Positions 36,680 to 50,501 of a DNA stretch of 64,000 nucleotides are shown in pieces. Numbering within the stretch: the first letter of the stretch is position 1; every line of letters starts with the position of its first letter. The stretch is from NCBI GenBank assembly GCA_963922205.1, contig CAWUHX010000398.1, positions 1 to 64,000 on the forward strand. The letters run 5' to 3'. This DNA comes from Romanomermis culicivorax (Eukaryota > Nematoda > Enoplea > Mermithida > Mermithidae). The position numbers and the translations under genes were made by a program. The notes below the pieces were generated by a model. The model was not told where the DNA came from and did no database searches. It was given only the letters and a program-made list of their open reading frames with translations.

Positions 36680-38366
36680 GGATCAACTGTTCCATGAGCA
36701 TTTCCTTGCATGGTTGCGATTGTGGAGGCTGTTCTGGCTGCAGTGATTGCAAAGAGACGAATTTGTTGGGGGGGCCCCGTATTCTGCGGGCGGCAATCAG
36801 TGGAAAGTGTACAGTCGCGGTAGTGGTCTTGTGATTGGTCTGTGCTATGGTGACAGTCAAAATGGGGATTGAATGGCTGCCGCGATCTTGGTTGCGGCGT
36901 TTCCAGTTCGGCTTGGTTGACAAGTATTGGTCAATCTGCGGTTCCAATTGCGGCTTTAGTTGTGTTGAGGATGCTGCAGGCTTTGGGGACGGCGTTGGCC
37001 AATTGTTGGACATTTGTGAAATTTTTTGCTTGCTCGCCAATTGTTAATTGATAGAAAACAGGCATTTTTGTCAAAAATGTGTCAATTACTTGTTTGTGAC
37101 GAAAAGTTTGGTCCTCATCTTGATATAACAACTGAACATAAGTCATTACCTTACTCAAAAATCGTACCATGTCATATCTTGAATCATGTTGCTCGACATA
37201 TCCCGGGTAAGGCGGTGAAGTGCACTCGTCTTGATGTGTTTTGAAGCATCCTATCCAATTTCGTTCTCTAGGCGAATGAAGAAATGTAGGAGGCATTTGT
37301 TTGTTGCGGCTCCACCCATGGCGAGCGGGTGCATATTGTGGACAATAGTTTTGATTGGACTATCTTCTTCTCGATGAGACATGCCCTGCAAATCATAGCG
37401 AGGTTGTGGGTGGTCATAATAGTCATCCTGCGGGTAGTCCGAGAAACCAAATGGGTTGGCTGCAGGCGGTGGGCGTCTTTGGGGTGCCGCACAGGAGACT
37501 TCTTCTTTGCCGCGCGCAATGCGGGAAAGTTCGTGATTATACAAGGTATCCGTTGACTGTGCCTTTGGTTTAATATGTGCGGGAGGTCTGCCAAAAACCA
37601 AAGCCATTTCTGTTTCATGGAGAGTTTCGTTTGGGATATGAATATTGCGCGTTTCCTCACCCTGAAACCGTGAGGTCACTGGCTGTGGTCTTGGTGTGGG
37701 CGGATTACGTGCTGCAGTCATGGCGGTGGTAGTTGAGATCAATTGCTGCATTTGTTCAGCCAGGGCGGCAAAGCACGCGTTTGTGGATTGCACTTGCTCT
37801 TGAGTTTGGCGTTGAACATGTAGTTGTTGGGCTTGAAATTGATCGGAGACGGCACCCATAATTTGATCAATTGTTTGTATGGTTGGGATGTTATTGGTTA
37901 TTTGTGCGGGGGCGGTGCTGAGTTGTTCTAGGGCGTTGCATGCTTCAATTCGAAAGTTGTGAACTTTGTTTGCATTCCTAATTGCTAAACTACTGCAGTG
38001 GTTGGTTACAGGAGCGCGGGTGGCGGATGGGGCCTGCAGCACGTCGATATTGATGAAGGTGTCTGAGGAGTCGGTTCAGGGGATGGTTGTGTCATTTTTG
38101 GCCTGCGCGGCAGTGCTGGGCAGCAGTATCTGAGATACCGCCAGCGTGCTAGCACATATGGCTGCGAGGGTGACTGAATTTTGACTCAAAGGTGATGGCA
38201 CGAGCGAATTGGCCAGTGCGGGTGGGGCAGGAATGAGTGGTACCTGGGCTTGTGTGGTCCTGTCCAATGCGGGGTTACTGAAAATAGAAAAGGGCCGATT
38301 AGAGGGCGGGAGGCTTACTGCGGGCACCGCTAATGATTGTGCAATATTTGTTGTCGACAGCTGCAT
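36680..38366 (-). pseudogene. Gag, younger gypsy copy (frameshifted)
   Basis: Three frames in order (38366-38076, 38042-37251, 37296-36672) give a Gag-like layout. First comes an Ala/Pro/Ser-rich N-terminus. Then a coiled, Gln-rich segment ([19 protein letters not shown]) and a Pro/Tyr-rich stretch (NPFGFSDYPQDDYYDHPQP). Then the capsid-type helical domain with [20 protein letters not shown] and [20 protein letters not shown], as in retrotransposon Gag families. The main shift is near 37260. Gag would form the cytoplasmic particle. The element leader (PBS to start) is about 230 bp. Confidence 0.7.
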
Positions 38367-38596
38367 TATTTGGTCAAAATTCAGGGCTCAGCGCACAGCC
38401 ACGGCTGCATTAGATGAGCTTGATCGGGACAGGAGACATGTGAGATCCGGCGGTGTGTGGCTTACTTTCAGCATCTTTTTTCAGAGGGTGTAGTAACCTT
38501 TTTTGTAACCTTGGGCGCAACTAGGGTGTGGTCGAATTTTGAAGTTGGGAACCGTATTCGGATGCAGTGCAACAGCATGGAAAGGAAGCGTATGAT

Positions 38597-38611
38597 CCAA
38601 ATGGTCACCAG
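38597..38611 (-). promoter_or_regulatory. Primer-binding site of younger gypsy copy
   Basis: On the minus strand CTGGTGACCATTTGG follows the LTR end TACAACA at once. TGGTGAC is complementary to a tRNA 3' end GTCACCA. The first nine bases recur at 39210-39218 and, with one change, at 18428-18436, each time in the same position after a CAACA terminus. Confidence 0.65.
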
Positions 38612-39172
38612 TGTTGTATTTTAGAATAGATCAGGGCTTGATGAGTCAGACAGGAGTGGGATCCCAGGGTTGGTCCTTAATGTACGTATTTCCTACGCCC
38701 AGGCTTACCCCACTAACTTAATAAAAAGTATGTAAACCGGACACTAATTACCCTACAAATTAAGGAAAGATACTTCCTTAACTTGTCTCCCAAATTAGAT
38801 TAAGGCGAAGGATAAGGACACTTTTCTCCGATTTTACCTTTGCACAAAATAACACTTACTATACAAAACGTGATGGGGCGAGAGAACAACAGTCACACCC
38901 ACGCACTATGAGAAAAACACCAACAAGAATGTAGGCGTGCGGGGAGGCCGTGAGTATGGAATAAAAACAACTAATGTTAAGAATATGATAAACAATTTAA
39001 CACCCTCTGAAGATGCGACCAAACGCACATGTACTGACATGCGCTACAGTAAGACAGTTGTCGATGGTCCGCGTCGCTCACCCCACTTGGTACTTGCGGG
39101 CCTCATGTGCAAAACAACAAAAATGACAAAATACAGCAAAATCGATGGAAACACACTACAACACATACAACA
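38612..39172 (-). mobile_element. 5' LTR of younger gypsy copy (561 bp)
   Basis: On the minus strand it starts TGTTGTATGTGTTGTAG at 39172 and ends AAAATACAACA at 38612, with complementary TGTTGTA...TACAACA termini. A polypurine tract lies before it and a primer-binding site after it. The U5-side text (ACCCTGGGATCCCACTCCTG) recurs at 54010-54045 and in altered form at 10470 and 26320. Confidence 0.7.
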
Positions 39173-39385
39173 TCCCTCCCCCTTGGAGCAACAGGGAGGC
39201 CCCTGGTACAGTCACCAGTGTTGAGCGCCTTCCTGGGTGGTGCTGTAGCAGTCCCACCACTGGCCAATGTCAGGGTAGATGTAACCATACCAACCAGGGC
39301 CCAACAAAAATGGCTGGGTTCGAGATCCATGGATTGGTTAAAACATCAATTCTATGGGTGGAATGTTGTATGTCACCATACAACA
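39173..39385 (-). mobile_element. Miniature LTR unit abutting the gypsy LTR
   Basis: On the minus strand 39385-39219 is a 167-bp LTR (TGTTGTATGGTGACATACAACA to CAACA) closely related to those of the 359-bp element at 18258. It is followed by CTGGTGACTGTACC in PBS position and CCAAGGGGGAGGGA in PPT position (39173-39186), after which the 561-bp LTR starts. The LTR start contains a palindrome, TGTTGTATG/CATACAACA. The unit thus shares a boundary with the coding copy. Confidence 0.6.
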
Positions 39386-39723
39386 TAACTTTTCAGTTAA
39401 AAGTTAGATTTTAGATAGAACTGAGTTTTTTTCTAATTTATATAAAACAAAAAAACACCAAGGTTAAGTGAAAAAACTCTTGTCATTGTGAAGGTGCAAC
39501 AATTCTATGAACAATATAGAATGCAGTGAATCTAGTGGGCAAGTATGCATTGGTAGACACTCACTAGAATACTAAAGAGAACAATTACAGCCACCAACTG
39601 AATCTTAAACTACTGTAACTACCTCTAAATCATCCATGCCATTGATTCAATGCACACCTGCTGGCTACTACTACCAGCTACCAAATTATTGTGAAATTGA
39701 ATAGGCATTAACACACTACAACA
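39386..39723 (-). mobile_element. Truncated older LTR
   Basis: On the minus strand it begins TGTTGTAGTGTGTTAAT at 39723 and parallels about the first 340 bp of the LTR at 26789. It breaks off where the miniature unit starts. It is probably the upstream LTR of the older copy, cut by later insertion or recombination. Confidence 0.55.
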
Positions 39724-39915
39724 CATTGATGCTTGGGGTAACACACAACCATGTAACATAACATACATCTAATACACTGATATATTACATTGGCTGGAGA
39801 GAAATTGAAATTCAATAATGCCTGGAAATTATGTAGTTTGATTAGTTTTACACACTAAATATCCATTAATTTTGTGTTAGGGTGCCCCCTAAGAAGTTAT
39901 ATAAGCTCATACAGC

Positions 39916-41947
39916 GGGTACACAAAAACTACCCCTGTACAAAACATATACATCAAAATTTGCCACCTTTACAGTATGAGCAATACAAGCCAATGATACA
40001 AATTCGTATAATGTTCTAGGCAATTCAAGGGGTGTAGAAAGTACAGTCGACCATGTAATATGATGAAAATTTTGTTGAGCATGCAGGGCAATACCGGGGT
40101 GTAGAAAGTAGGCCTGGAGCTTCAACCTGTGAAATTCGATTTCTATATAGAAAGTACACCTACAGCTTCAATGATAAAACTTAACTTCCATGTAAACCGA
40201 ACAACCAAAGCTTCAATGTGTTAAATTCAACTTCCACGTAGAAAGTAGGCCCAAAGCTTCAATGGTTGAAACTCGACCTCAATGTTCCTCATCCAACTAG
40301 GATGTTAAAGTTGATGATGCAATGTGTTCCATAAATTGAAAAAAACGTCTGTGGTTCATAGAATCTAATTATCTAATGGTTTTACTCATTTTTTTAGAAA
40401 ACTTCCACAAAAAATATGTACAGGACACATTTTTTAATGTACTCAGGACATGTTTTTCAATGATTCCCTGTGCCTAAGCGAATATGTTTTTTTTCTTTAT
40501 TGGAACACGATTGTCCACATGTTTTGTTTCAAACATATGTCTTGAAAAAGTGAAAAACGTGTCATGAAAACAACACTTAAGCAGAGGGAATCATCAAAAA
40601 ATGTGTCCCAATTACATAAGAAATGTGTCCAGGGTAAATTTTTTTGTGAAAATTCTGTAAAAGAAAGTCAAACCATTAGATCATTATAGTCAGTTTTTCT
40701 TCAAAAGCTTCTAAATAGTGAACGTCGAAAGCAAGTAGTATTTCAGATTTTCATGGTTTGCTGATAAACAATATATCATATTGGACTGGAAATTTGTGAG
40801 CATAAGATCTAACCCTTGAAGATTTTTCGAGCAAAAAATTTTACAGTAAGAGCTCTATTTAAACGATTTTGACGACAGTACTGATTTGTGTCACTTTTCT
40901 ATTCAGAAGCATTTTATAAAAAACAGACTATAGATTCTATGACCCTCAGCCGTTTTTCCAAATTTTTCCAAGAATGCAGGACAAACCTGCCACTACGGTC
41001 AACAGCTATAGTATTGGTTTTTTCAGTAAATATTACATTTTTAATAAAATCTAATGGTTCTACAAAACTTTTGTATAATTTTGGAGAATAAAACAATCAG
41101 ATGGTTGGATCTAAAATCTAGCAGTTTTAATGTAACTCTTACAATCTAACAACCTAATGGTTTTACTCATTTTTTACAAAATTTTTACAAAAACTTTTAT
41201 TCAGGACACAATTTTTTCGTACTCCGGACACGTTTTTCAATGATTCCATATACTTGAGCATTGTTTTTGGGACGTTTTTTTCACTGTTTCAGGACACGGT
41301 TTTTTATTAAAGCCATGCAAAATTGTGTCCTGCAACAGTGAAAAACGTGTCCCGAAAACAATGCTCAGGCATAGGGAATCATCAAAAAATGTATCTTAAA
41401 AATGTAATAAATGTGTCCCAACAAACATGATTGTGAAAATTTTGTAAAAAATGAGTAAAATAATTAGATCGTTAGATTTTATGACCCTCGGGCGTTTTTT
41501 TTAGTTTTTTGGGAGACATTGCATCATCAATTTCAACATCCGAGTCGGTCCAGGAACAGTGAGGTCGAGTTTTACCTATTGAAGCATTGGGCCTACTTTC
41601 TACATGGGAGTCAAATTTTACGCATTAAAGCTTCAAGTGTATTTTCTACATAGAAGTTGACTTCTCTGGGTTGAAGCTTCAGGCATACTTTCTGCATGGA
41701 AGTCAAATTTTACACGTTGAAGCTTCGGGCATACTTTCTACACCACCCCGTGTTGCTTTGCATGCTCAATGGAATTCTGATCGAATTGCATCATCGACTA
41801 TACTTTCTACCCCCCTCGTATCACCTTGCACATTTTACAAATTTGGGTCGTCAGCTATACTTTCTACAACCCCTTTATTGCCCCACACAGTCAAGGTGGC
41901 AAACTTTGATGTAAATGCTTTGTACAGGGGTATTTTTTGTGTACCCC
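39916..41947. mobile_element. Nested palindromic foldback element (2.0 kb)
   Basis: Termini GGGTACACAAAAA (39916) and its complement ending at 41947 start long inverted arms (about 39916-40330 and 41500-41947). Inside the arms, imperfect repeats of roughly 60 bp built on GAAGCTTCAA, TACTTTCTACAT and GAAGTCAAATTTTAC recur. Two smaller palindromes, about 40360-40685 and 41145-41475, both edged by TCTAATGGTTTTACTCATTTT, are nested symmetrically, and a 240-bp TA-flanked element (40689-40928) sits between them. Nothing in it looks coding. Confidence 0.7.
40689..40928 (+). mobile_element. TA-flanked miniature element, copy 1 (240 bp)
   Basis: Starts GTCAGTTTTTCTTC, ends AAAAAACAGAC and is flanked by TA on both sides (40687-40688, 40929-40930). 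Its ends are imperfect inverted repeats of about 30 bp. Other copies are at 45864-46104 (inverted) and 46656-47520 (interrupted). TA flanks suggest Tc1/mariner mobilisation. Confidence 0.65.
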
Positions 41948-44184
41948 AGTACGGGCCTGTGACTACTGGCTTAGTTTAGAATTTTTAAATGTTGCATAAT
42001 TTTGGTCTTTATACCAGTTTCCGAATATCATAGCTCAGAAAAGGCGTCTCTGTAGTCAAATGTTCACTATATGCAGATGACCATCCTGTATTTTAAACAA
42101 TTTATAATCCCTCATGTTACTGGTTTTATGCTTTTTTATGTCTTTTTTGACACACTAGAGCTGTGTTAAAAGTGAAAAGTATGAGATTAGAAAATCTTAT
42201 TTTCTAATCTTTCTCACTGCAACTGCTTCGCCAAGCTTGAAAGAAACCAAAAACAAAATGCACAATATGTTCACTCATTCCGACAGCAGTTATTCAGCTA
42301 CAGTAACCTGATTAACCACAACATCTCCCATTGGCACCCTTATGCATACTTCATGCACTGATCAAAAGGGCATACAAAGCTTGGGTGATAATCTTCTTTG
42401 TGGTTGATTTTCTAAGGGATACAGTGTCTACTTGTGGAACCGGTGCTATCTAATTGGAGCAAGATCTAATTCATAGTCCAACCAACCTGGCATTTTTGTC
42501 AATAAAAATGAGAGTTGAAAATTCCTTGTAGCATTTCATTCTATTGCAGTTCTGTTCAACTTCCTGCATATTCATAAAATTCCACCGTGCTTTGTGAAAT
42601 TCGCTTCTGTTGTTCGCTTTTAAACCACTTTCTGCTCTCATGAAACTGTTGAATGTCTCAATTATTTATATTTAGTATGATAAAGTATGTAGAATGTTTC
42701 CAAATCCCTGCTGTGAAGCATGAAAGCATCTCTTTCTGAACCTTAGCTGGATTTAAAAGGCACAAAAATGTGAAAATGTTTGAAAAACGTGACAAATATA
42801 TTCTATCGTATGGAATCAATAGACAAAAATTAAAACTGTGGTTAGGAAGTGTAGACATATAAAAAAGCAAATAAAAAAATACTGAAAAAAAACATTAACA
42901 AAAGAGGATCTTGCTACTAGAAGAAAAATTGGGCAAATATTTTACCAACAAATGTGAGAAAATTGGAATTTGAGGACATGCTTTATTCATGCTTATGCAT
43001 ATGTTTTATCATATTGTATTTTCTGTGCATGATGGTTATTCCCTCTCCTATGTTGCAGTTTATCTTTCAATCCCTCTGTCTTTTCGTTGTTACCCTTCTT
43101 TATTTCTACTCATTTATATCTTTTTTTCTTTGAACGGATGTAATAGCTACCTGACAAACACGGAATTTGAAGCATACAATTATACAAATAAATTTTCCTG
43201 GGTAAATTACTCACTATGAACAACAGATAAAAATTAGTAAACAATTTTTAACCAAGTGTGAAAATTGGATAACATTCCATGTTTGTATAGTACTTCTTTT
43301 CATGAGTAATAACAGCATTAATTAGTCAAAAGCAAAAGCAACATTCTTAAATTATTCAGTCCAAAACAAAATTTTTCACGCCCGTTTGAGCACAGGATGA
43401 CAAGCAAAGAGACAAACAAGCACCCTCATGTTCAATTTTTCAGTTTACCGGATGCTTCAAAGTGTTATCGAGTTTTCCAGAATCATCGTTGACATTCCAA
43501 AACATCTAATAGCTTAGGAAAGAAAAGTTAGAGGAATGAAAACTGCTTGTATTGCCTTAGAAATAATGATCAAAATTCCTAACATATTTCGGAAATCTGT
43601 CAATTTTCTGCCTGGTCTGTATTGCTTGAATGAGCAATGACACTTATCTGGGAAGCACTCCAGGCACATATACCGTCTGCCATAACGTCCATAGCTGACT
43701 GCGCAAGGAAATGATATTTACGGAACTTTAGTTTCAACTGGAAATGCTATGTGCTTCTCCATGTGCTTATTGTCATCAGGTTTGTTTATTGTTTTCTGTT
43801 TAAAAAAAATGAAAGTATAAGATCACATCAGACATACATACATTTGTGAACAAATTTGAAGTTGTCATAGACACTGAATAAAGTCGGTAAGAGGTGAGAT
43901 AGCCGCCACCTTTGTGAACAGCAAAATGAGCATTCTTGATGGTGTTAGGGGTGTTCTCGTGCTAAAACCAATTGTATTTCAGAGCACGTGACATGCAACC
44001 AATCATATTCAACCTTTCCTTTTTGGGGTATTATCTGATTGGTTATGGTCGTGCCATGATGTAGAAATGCAGCTTAGCTAAGTTTATTTTCGGATACATC
44101 ATGTGCTAGATCATATACTGCAATTATCTCAAATTTTCCTCTGTACTGCACTCTCGATTATTTTAACATTAAAAGGCAGATGTA

Positions 44185-44920
44185 CAGGGTGAGCCAAAAA
44201 AAGGCGACCGGTACTGACTTCCATAGCTTTCAAATGGGTAAAGCTTTCCTGATGCGGTTTCCTGCTATCGATAGACAAAACATCTGGCGTAAAAATTGCG
44301 AAGTTCAGCAGATTGTTCCAGTATTGATTGACAAGAATTAAAAATACTAAACGTCGGTTTTTTTGTAAATACATTTTTAAAAATTGACAAAATTGACAAA
44401 ATCAACATGTTTTACAACAGAAAAGTACAATAGATCCAATCACGAGAACACTATAACAGCTGGAAACTACAAGAGAGCCATTTTAGTGTGTCCTACTTTC
44501 TGTTTCACCGACAATTTTGATTGTTTTTCGATCTGGTCAATGACAGAATTGATTTTGTTATGATTTTTGGTTTTTTTCCAATTTCAAAACGAAAGCTTGA
44601 AACAAGAGGTTAATGACTTTAAATTAAGTGTAATTTACAAATCTGGGTGACTTTTAAAGTATTATTGTATGTAAAAAGTTTAGCAAAACTTTTTTCACAT
44701 TAGGACAACTTTTAATTTTATTTCACAATTTTTACTTTTTGAAAAATGACCACTTTTACTAAACTTCTGTTTTTAAGTAACCATAAATGCTAGAAACATG
44801 AAATTTGACCCTAATAACAAAGATAAACAGGGCATTCTAATGCAAAAATTCGCATCGAAAGAGCTTCTTTGGTTCAAAAGTTATGAAGCCAGCACCGGTC
44901 GCCTTTTTTGGCTCACCCTC
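44185..44920. mobile_element. Mariner-type miniature element (736 bp)
   Basis: CAGGGTGAGCCAAAAAAAGG at the left end and GGCTCACCCTC at the right end are inverted repeats that extend about 45 bp (next shared block GGCGACCGGT). TA dinucleotides flank both ends (44183-44184, 44921-44922). The AGGGTG start is common in mariner-family TIRs. There is no transposase frame. Confidence 0.8.
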
Positions 44921-45863
44921 TATATTAAATACTGTTCACTATGAAACGTAGCCATATTGGAAAAATTTGGTGCAGAATCTACGAATCTGCAGTACATGAC
45001 CCTCAAACAGGGAGATTTTCTCCACCATGCGAATCCTGTCATCCCGGTCTCCCGAACTATATATCATACAGCTAATAGCTTGACGTTTTCGAATTTTCAC
45101 GATAACATCAACATATCAGTGAAATTATGTGTATTCTCTTTTTGATTCCTAACGAGTATATAGCATGGTTTTTAAAATCTTGAAGAAAAGGTTCGGCGCA
45201 TGCTTTCTACAATACATAGAGTGCTACCTCATATCTCTGAAAATTTACCAATGGAATTCGCACTCACAAAAAGTCTTTTTGAGATTCTAGGAGGATATTT
45301 TTGCCTATTTTCATTATTTTTTTCCAAATTTGCAAAGACATTGTTGCTTTTAAGGCCTGGGTTTGTTTACCTACTTTCAGATCACCCTACGTCTTTGATA
45401 CAATGCACTTTGCTGTAGGATCGAAATTTAGCGTTCCGGTTTATCATGGCCGAACATAAAATAAATCGCTGAAGCAAGTGAATTTTGCATTCATAGACTA
45501 TTTTATGCTTTTTTGAAACAACTTAGGCGGATATCTTTGGAACAAGTTGCAGAAACAGTCCTCCAGCAGCATAGAATTTTCTCATGTCTTTCTCTTTAAT
45601 TTCTATCTGAGAACATGATCAAAATGCAGTAGCCTTAATTTTTGATGGCGTTGTAACGTTTCTATGGTCGTTTGGAAGTATGAAAAGTGACCCAACCCAA
45701 CTGCAGTATATTCATTTTGATATGGCATCACATAGCACATTCCAGCTGCAAACATATTTTGAGATCAGAAAACTCTTACTGTAATCTCGAGGGCTGATCA
45801 AATTGCGATCGATTACTCTTGATCATAAAAAAATTCCCAGGCGCAATGAAGTAGTCACCTATA

Positions 45864-46104
45864 GTCTGTTTTTTATAAAATGCTTCCAAATAGAAAAGTG
45901 ACACAAATCAGTATCGTCGTCAAAATCGTTTACATAGAGCTCTTATTGTGAAATTTTTCACTAGAAAAATTATTAAGGGCTAGGCCAGTATGCTCACAAA
46001 TTTCCATTCCTATATGATATATCGTTTATCAGAACATCGTGAAAATCTGGAATACTACTTGCTTTCCACTCATATTATTTAGAAGCATTTCAAGAAAAAC
46101 AGAC
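45864..46104 (-). mobile_element. TA-flanked miniature element, copy 2 (241 bp)
   Basis: Reverse-oriented copy of 40689-40928 with TA on both sides (45862-45863, 46105-46106). The matching place in duplication copy 1 (around 17772, GTCTACAAGTGTAAATT) lacks it, which fixes it as an insertion after the duplication. Confidence 0.7.
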
Positions 46105-46655
46105 TATAAGTGTAAATTATGAAATCAAACGTATTATACTGCATTCGATAGCCCAACCGAAGCCTGAGTAAAGTTACACTTAAACAGTCGAAAGTTTTTA
46201 TTTTAAAAACTATAACTGGCACAAACAAGTAGAACATCACATTGCATAAAAGTCGCTGACGTTGGAAAATTTTCCTACTGCAAGTTGATCTGAATTTGTG
46301 AGCTCTTGAACTTCATCAACGTTCCAAACTGGGTGTTTCAAAGTGTATAACAGATGAACGCTTCTACTTGCAGCCATTAATTTAGTGATCACAATTATTT
46401 TCCTGGTGTAAAAGTTTAGAATTTCAGAATCGCCGAGATCGTATATAGGCGAAGTAACTACTGTAGACCAAATTTTGATGTGAATATGGTTTATGGATTA
46501 AAAAGATATCAAACGCACTGTAAACTGACAATCTTCTTCATTTACATCCGAGCTCTACTCTTTCTTACATTTTCTCTACAGTTGCCTTTGCATGTGATTA
46601 AGAAATTGGCTGTGTCTTCCCCGAAAATACTACTTTCGAGAAAACATGAACTTTA

Positions 46656-47520
<865 letters not shown>

Positions 47521-48980
47521 GCATATTATGTAAATTTTTTCAACGACCTAATTTTATAATTGCATTGCTTGTCTTTTTGGATTTCCTTACACTGAGAATT
47601 ATCATGTTATGCTCAACATCAAGCAGATTATGAGGCAAGGAAATGCAATGAAAGGAAACTATATTTTTGTTCATTGCTTCCAGTGTTTCAAGCTGTTTCT
47701 GACATAGCAACCGGGATGTGTTGATTTTGTATAAAATCGAACATTATAGATCGAAACTGACAGATATGTCTGATGAACAATTGCGGGAATCCGATAGGTG
47801 AACTAACCACTGTAGATGACATTTATGCAAATTTTAATGCAAATATATTTTATGAGCAAACAAGTAGACGAATATGTCTATAGATTATTGATCGGATTTT
47901 ACATCTGAGAATATCCAGCATTTACACGAGAACATTTTTCCATGTGATTAGGAATTTGATCATTTCTTCACTGAAAACGCTAATGTCAAGAGAACATGAA
48001 CAGTATTATTTATATTTTTCGAGTAACGTAAATTTATTTTTGGATTGCTTGTCTTTTTAGTCTCCGTTCCACTGAAAATTTTGATGTTATTGCGCAATAT
48101 GATGGAGATTACGACGCAATGAAGATGCAACGAAATGAAAGTTTATTCCTGCTTTTTGTTTCCAAGCTGTTTTTGATATACAGCCAGAATGCATTGATTT
48201 TGAATAAAATCGAAAATTATAGATTGAACCTGACGAATATATATTTTTTTATAGGCACGAATATAAGAATGGAATGAGGCAGTTACCTTAGTTTTATTAT
48301 ATTACACACGGCTACAGTATCCCATATTTTCCAATTCACTTAACAGCTAGGAAGCATTTAAGCATGACGAGGATGCGAGAAAGTGATTTTTGCTTGGACT
48401 AACGCAATGAATGAGTTTAAAAAAGATTTAAGGTACACTGACTTTGTTGCAAGCATTCGAGCTATTTTCCTTTACATAAAACGATTATCTCACAGAATGA
48501 GATGAAGTGATAAAGATCACGTAAAACTATTCTTCTATGCCTGCAATCAAGCATCCAAAGTTCTGGAACATGCAAAAAATTTGTTATATAAAACCTGCCC
48601 CCGACTTATGAAAACAATTATAATTTTACAGCAAGGTTTTTTTGATGACAGAATGATGTTTTAAGGATTTTTTGATTAATCTATATTATTTTAACCCACT
48701 AGTGACTATGATTTGTTTGTGTTGGTAATAGAACAATAATATATGAATATCCAGTTGTGCGAATGGTGAATGAAAATATCTCACCAGTGTTGTAAAATAA
48801 TGCGCAACTGACTTCTATACTTCGTGGTTCAGTAAAGATTTAAAAATGAGCAGGCACGGCACATTTTATTCAAATATGATGCTAAAAGAAGGATTGGAAA
48901 TTGAAAAATAACAAAAAACACGCTCTGTTTTACTTGGAATGCTCCTAGAATTCAAATACTATGTCATATTCTCATATCTT

Positions 48981-50493
48981 TTTCCTGAACTATGATACAT
49001 CTAAAAATTTATGTTCTTGCTCAACTGGAGTTTAAAATTTTTGTAGTTCAAAGTTATACCGTAAAATATTTGCATAACCGATTTCGGTGATGATACTAAT
49101 TTTTAACGTTTTTCAATTTCAAACGAAATGTAGACAATAGCTCTGCTATCAGGTCATTTCCTCGAAAGTAATGTTTCTAAGAAAAATTATTGAAGTTTGG
49201 CTGCATTGGTTGACCAATTCTCAGGCCATATATATGTATATGATTCAGCAGAAAGTATTTCGAGAAAAAAGACAATGGATTACTAATCCATATAATTAAT
49301 CATTTCAAGGAGAATAGACTGTAATGTTACTTAAGTTCCCGTTGTTCGGATTTCAAATCAGTTAATTATAAAAGCAAGATTTTTAGCCTTTTACGAAGTT
49401 TACATGAGGGAGTGTGTAAAAACTCAAACTTTCTCGCGTAACTATTCTTCCATGTTGGTTAGTCTTGCCTCAATGATTTCAGGAATTCTTAAACAGAATC
49501 ATATCCTCTTGCATTTCGATTCGATATGGCAGGTCCATTCTGCTCAGGTTAACTATGCCTCTTGATGGTTGGAACTTTACGCACTACTGGTGAGATACTT
49601 GTGTAATGTGTTGATTGTCCTATTTCAACTTAGCTTTACATCAAACTTTCAGCCCAGCACCACTTTCGTGCGTCAAATTGCCATGTATAACATGGTAACT
49701 AAAATTGTTGCCAGGCGGATCTTCTTCTTATTTGATATCAGTAGTACTTTGTCATGCTACACCATGTTCTATTCATATTGAAAATCCAGAAAATGGTCAG
49801 CATGAGCTATTGTTTAGCTGGGTTAACTAAAATATCTTTAGAATGTCAATGTCACATCAGCATGATCATCTAGTGCATGGATCCTCAAAAAGTAACTCCA
49901 TTTAACACTTTTGCCTGTCCTTCTTTGTTTCACAGCCTCGTATCATTGCATCACTATTTTTATGTCATTTTAACCTTTTTTATTTTTGTTTCTTAATGAA
50001 ATCGATAAACACCAATGTTTTTCATCAAGCTAATGATGCCAACACTGTCTTCACAACTGATTCTGCTCATTGACCTTCATAGGTAGTCTTCATTCCTTGA
50101 GGATCAACAGCCCATATTGTATGTGGGCTTCAAGGTCATATCACAGAGCCGCGAATATAAATTTTAGAAACTAATCAATTGCAAAAATTTCCTTGATTAT
50201 AATATAATATCCATACATCGCGAGTACTTAATTCCAAGTTGGGTAAATCTTCTAATGTTCACTTGCCACACATTGAGGTACAACAAAATCAAAATTGTTG
50301 ATGGTGTATTTATCCCTCAATTCTTCTCTATGCCTTGTGGGTCATTTTTTCCAGTACGCTGACGGTTTTTGCGAATATACACTGGTCAATAGCTGCCCAT
50401 AAACTTTCCTTGAATTTGATATTCACAGATTTGCCAGACTTCACCAAAACTTTAGAAATTAGACATTTTGGGTAAATTTCTCAAGTAGGGTAT
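48981..50493. other. Non-genic stretch
   Basis: No recognisable gene, RNA or element ends. Confidence 0.45.
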
Positions 50494-50501
50494 GTTCAAA
50501 T

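Noticed and set aside
44129-44374. 81-codon minus-strand frame at the left end of the mariner-type element
   Set aside because: It runs across the TIR and shows no transposase motif.
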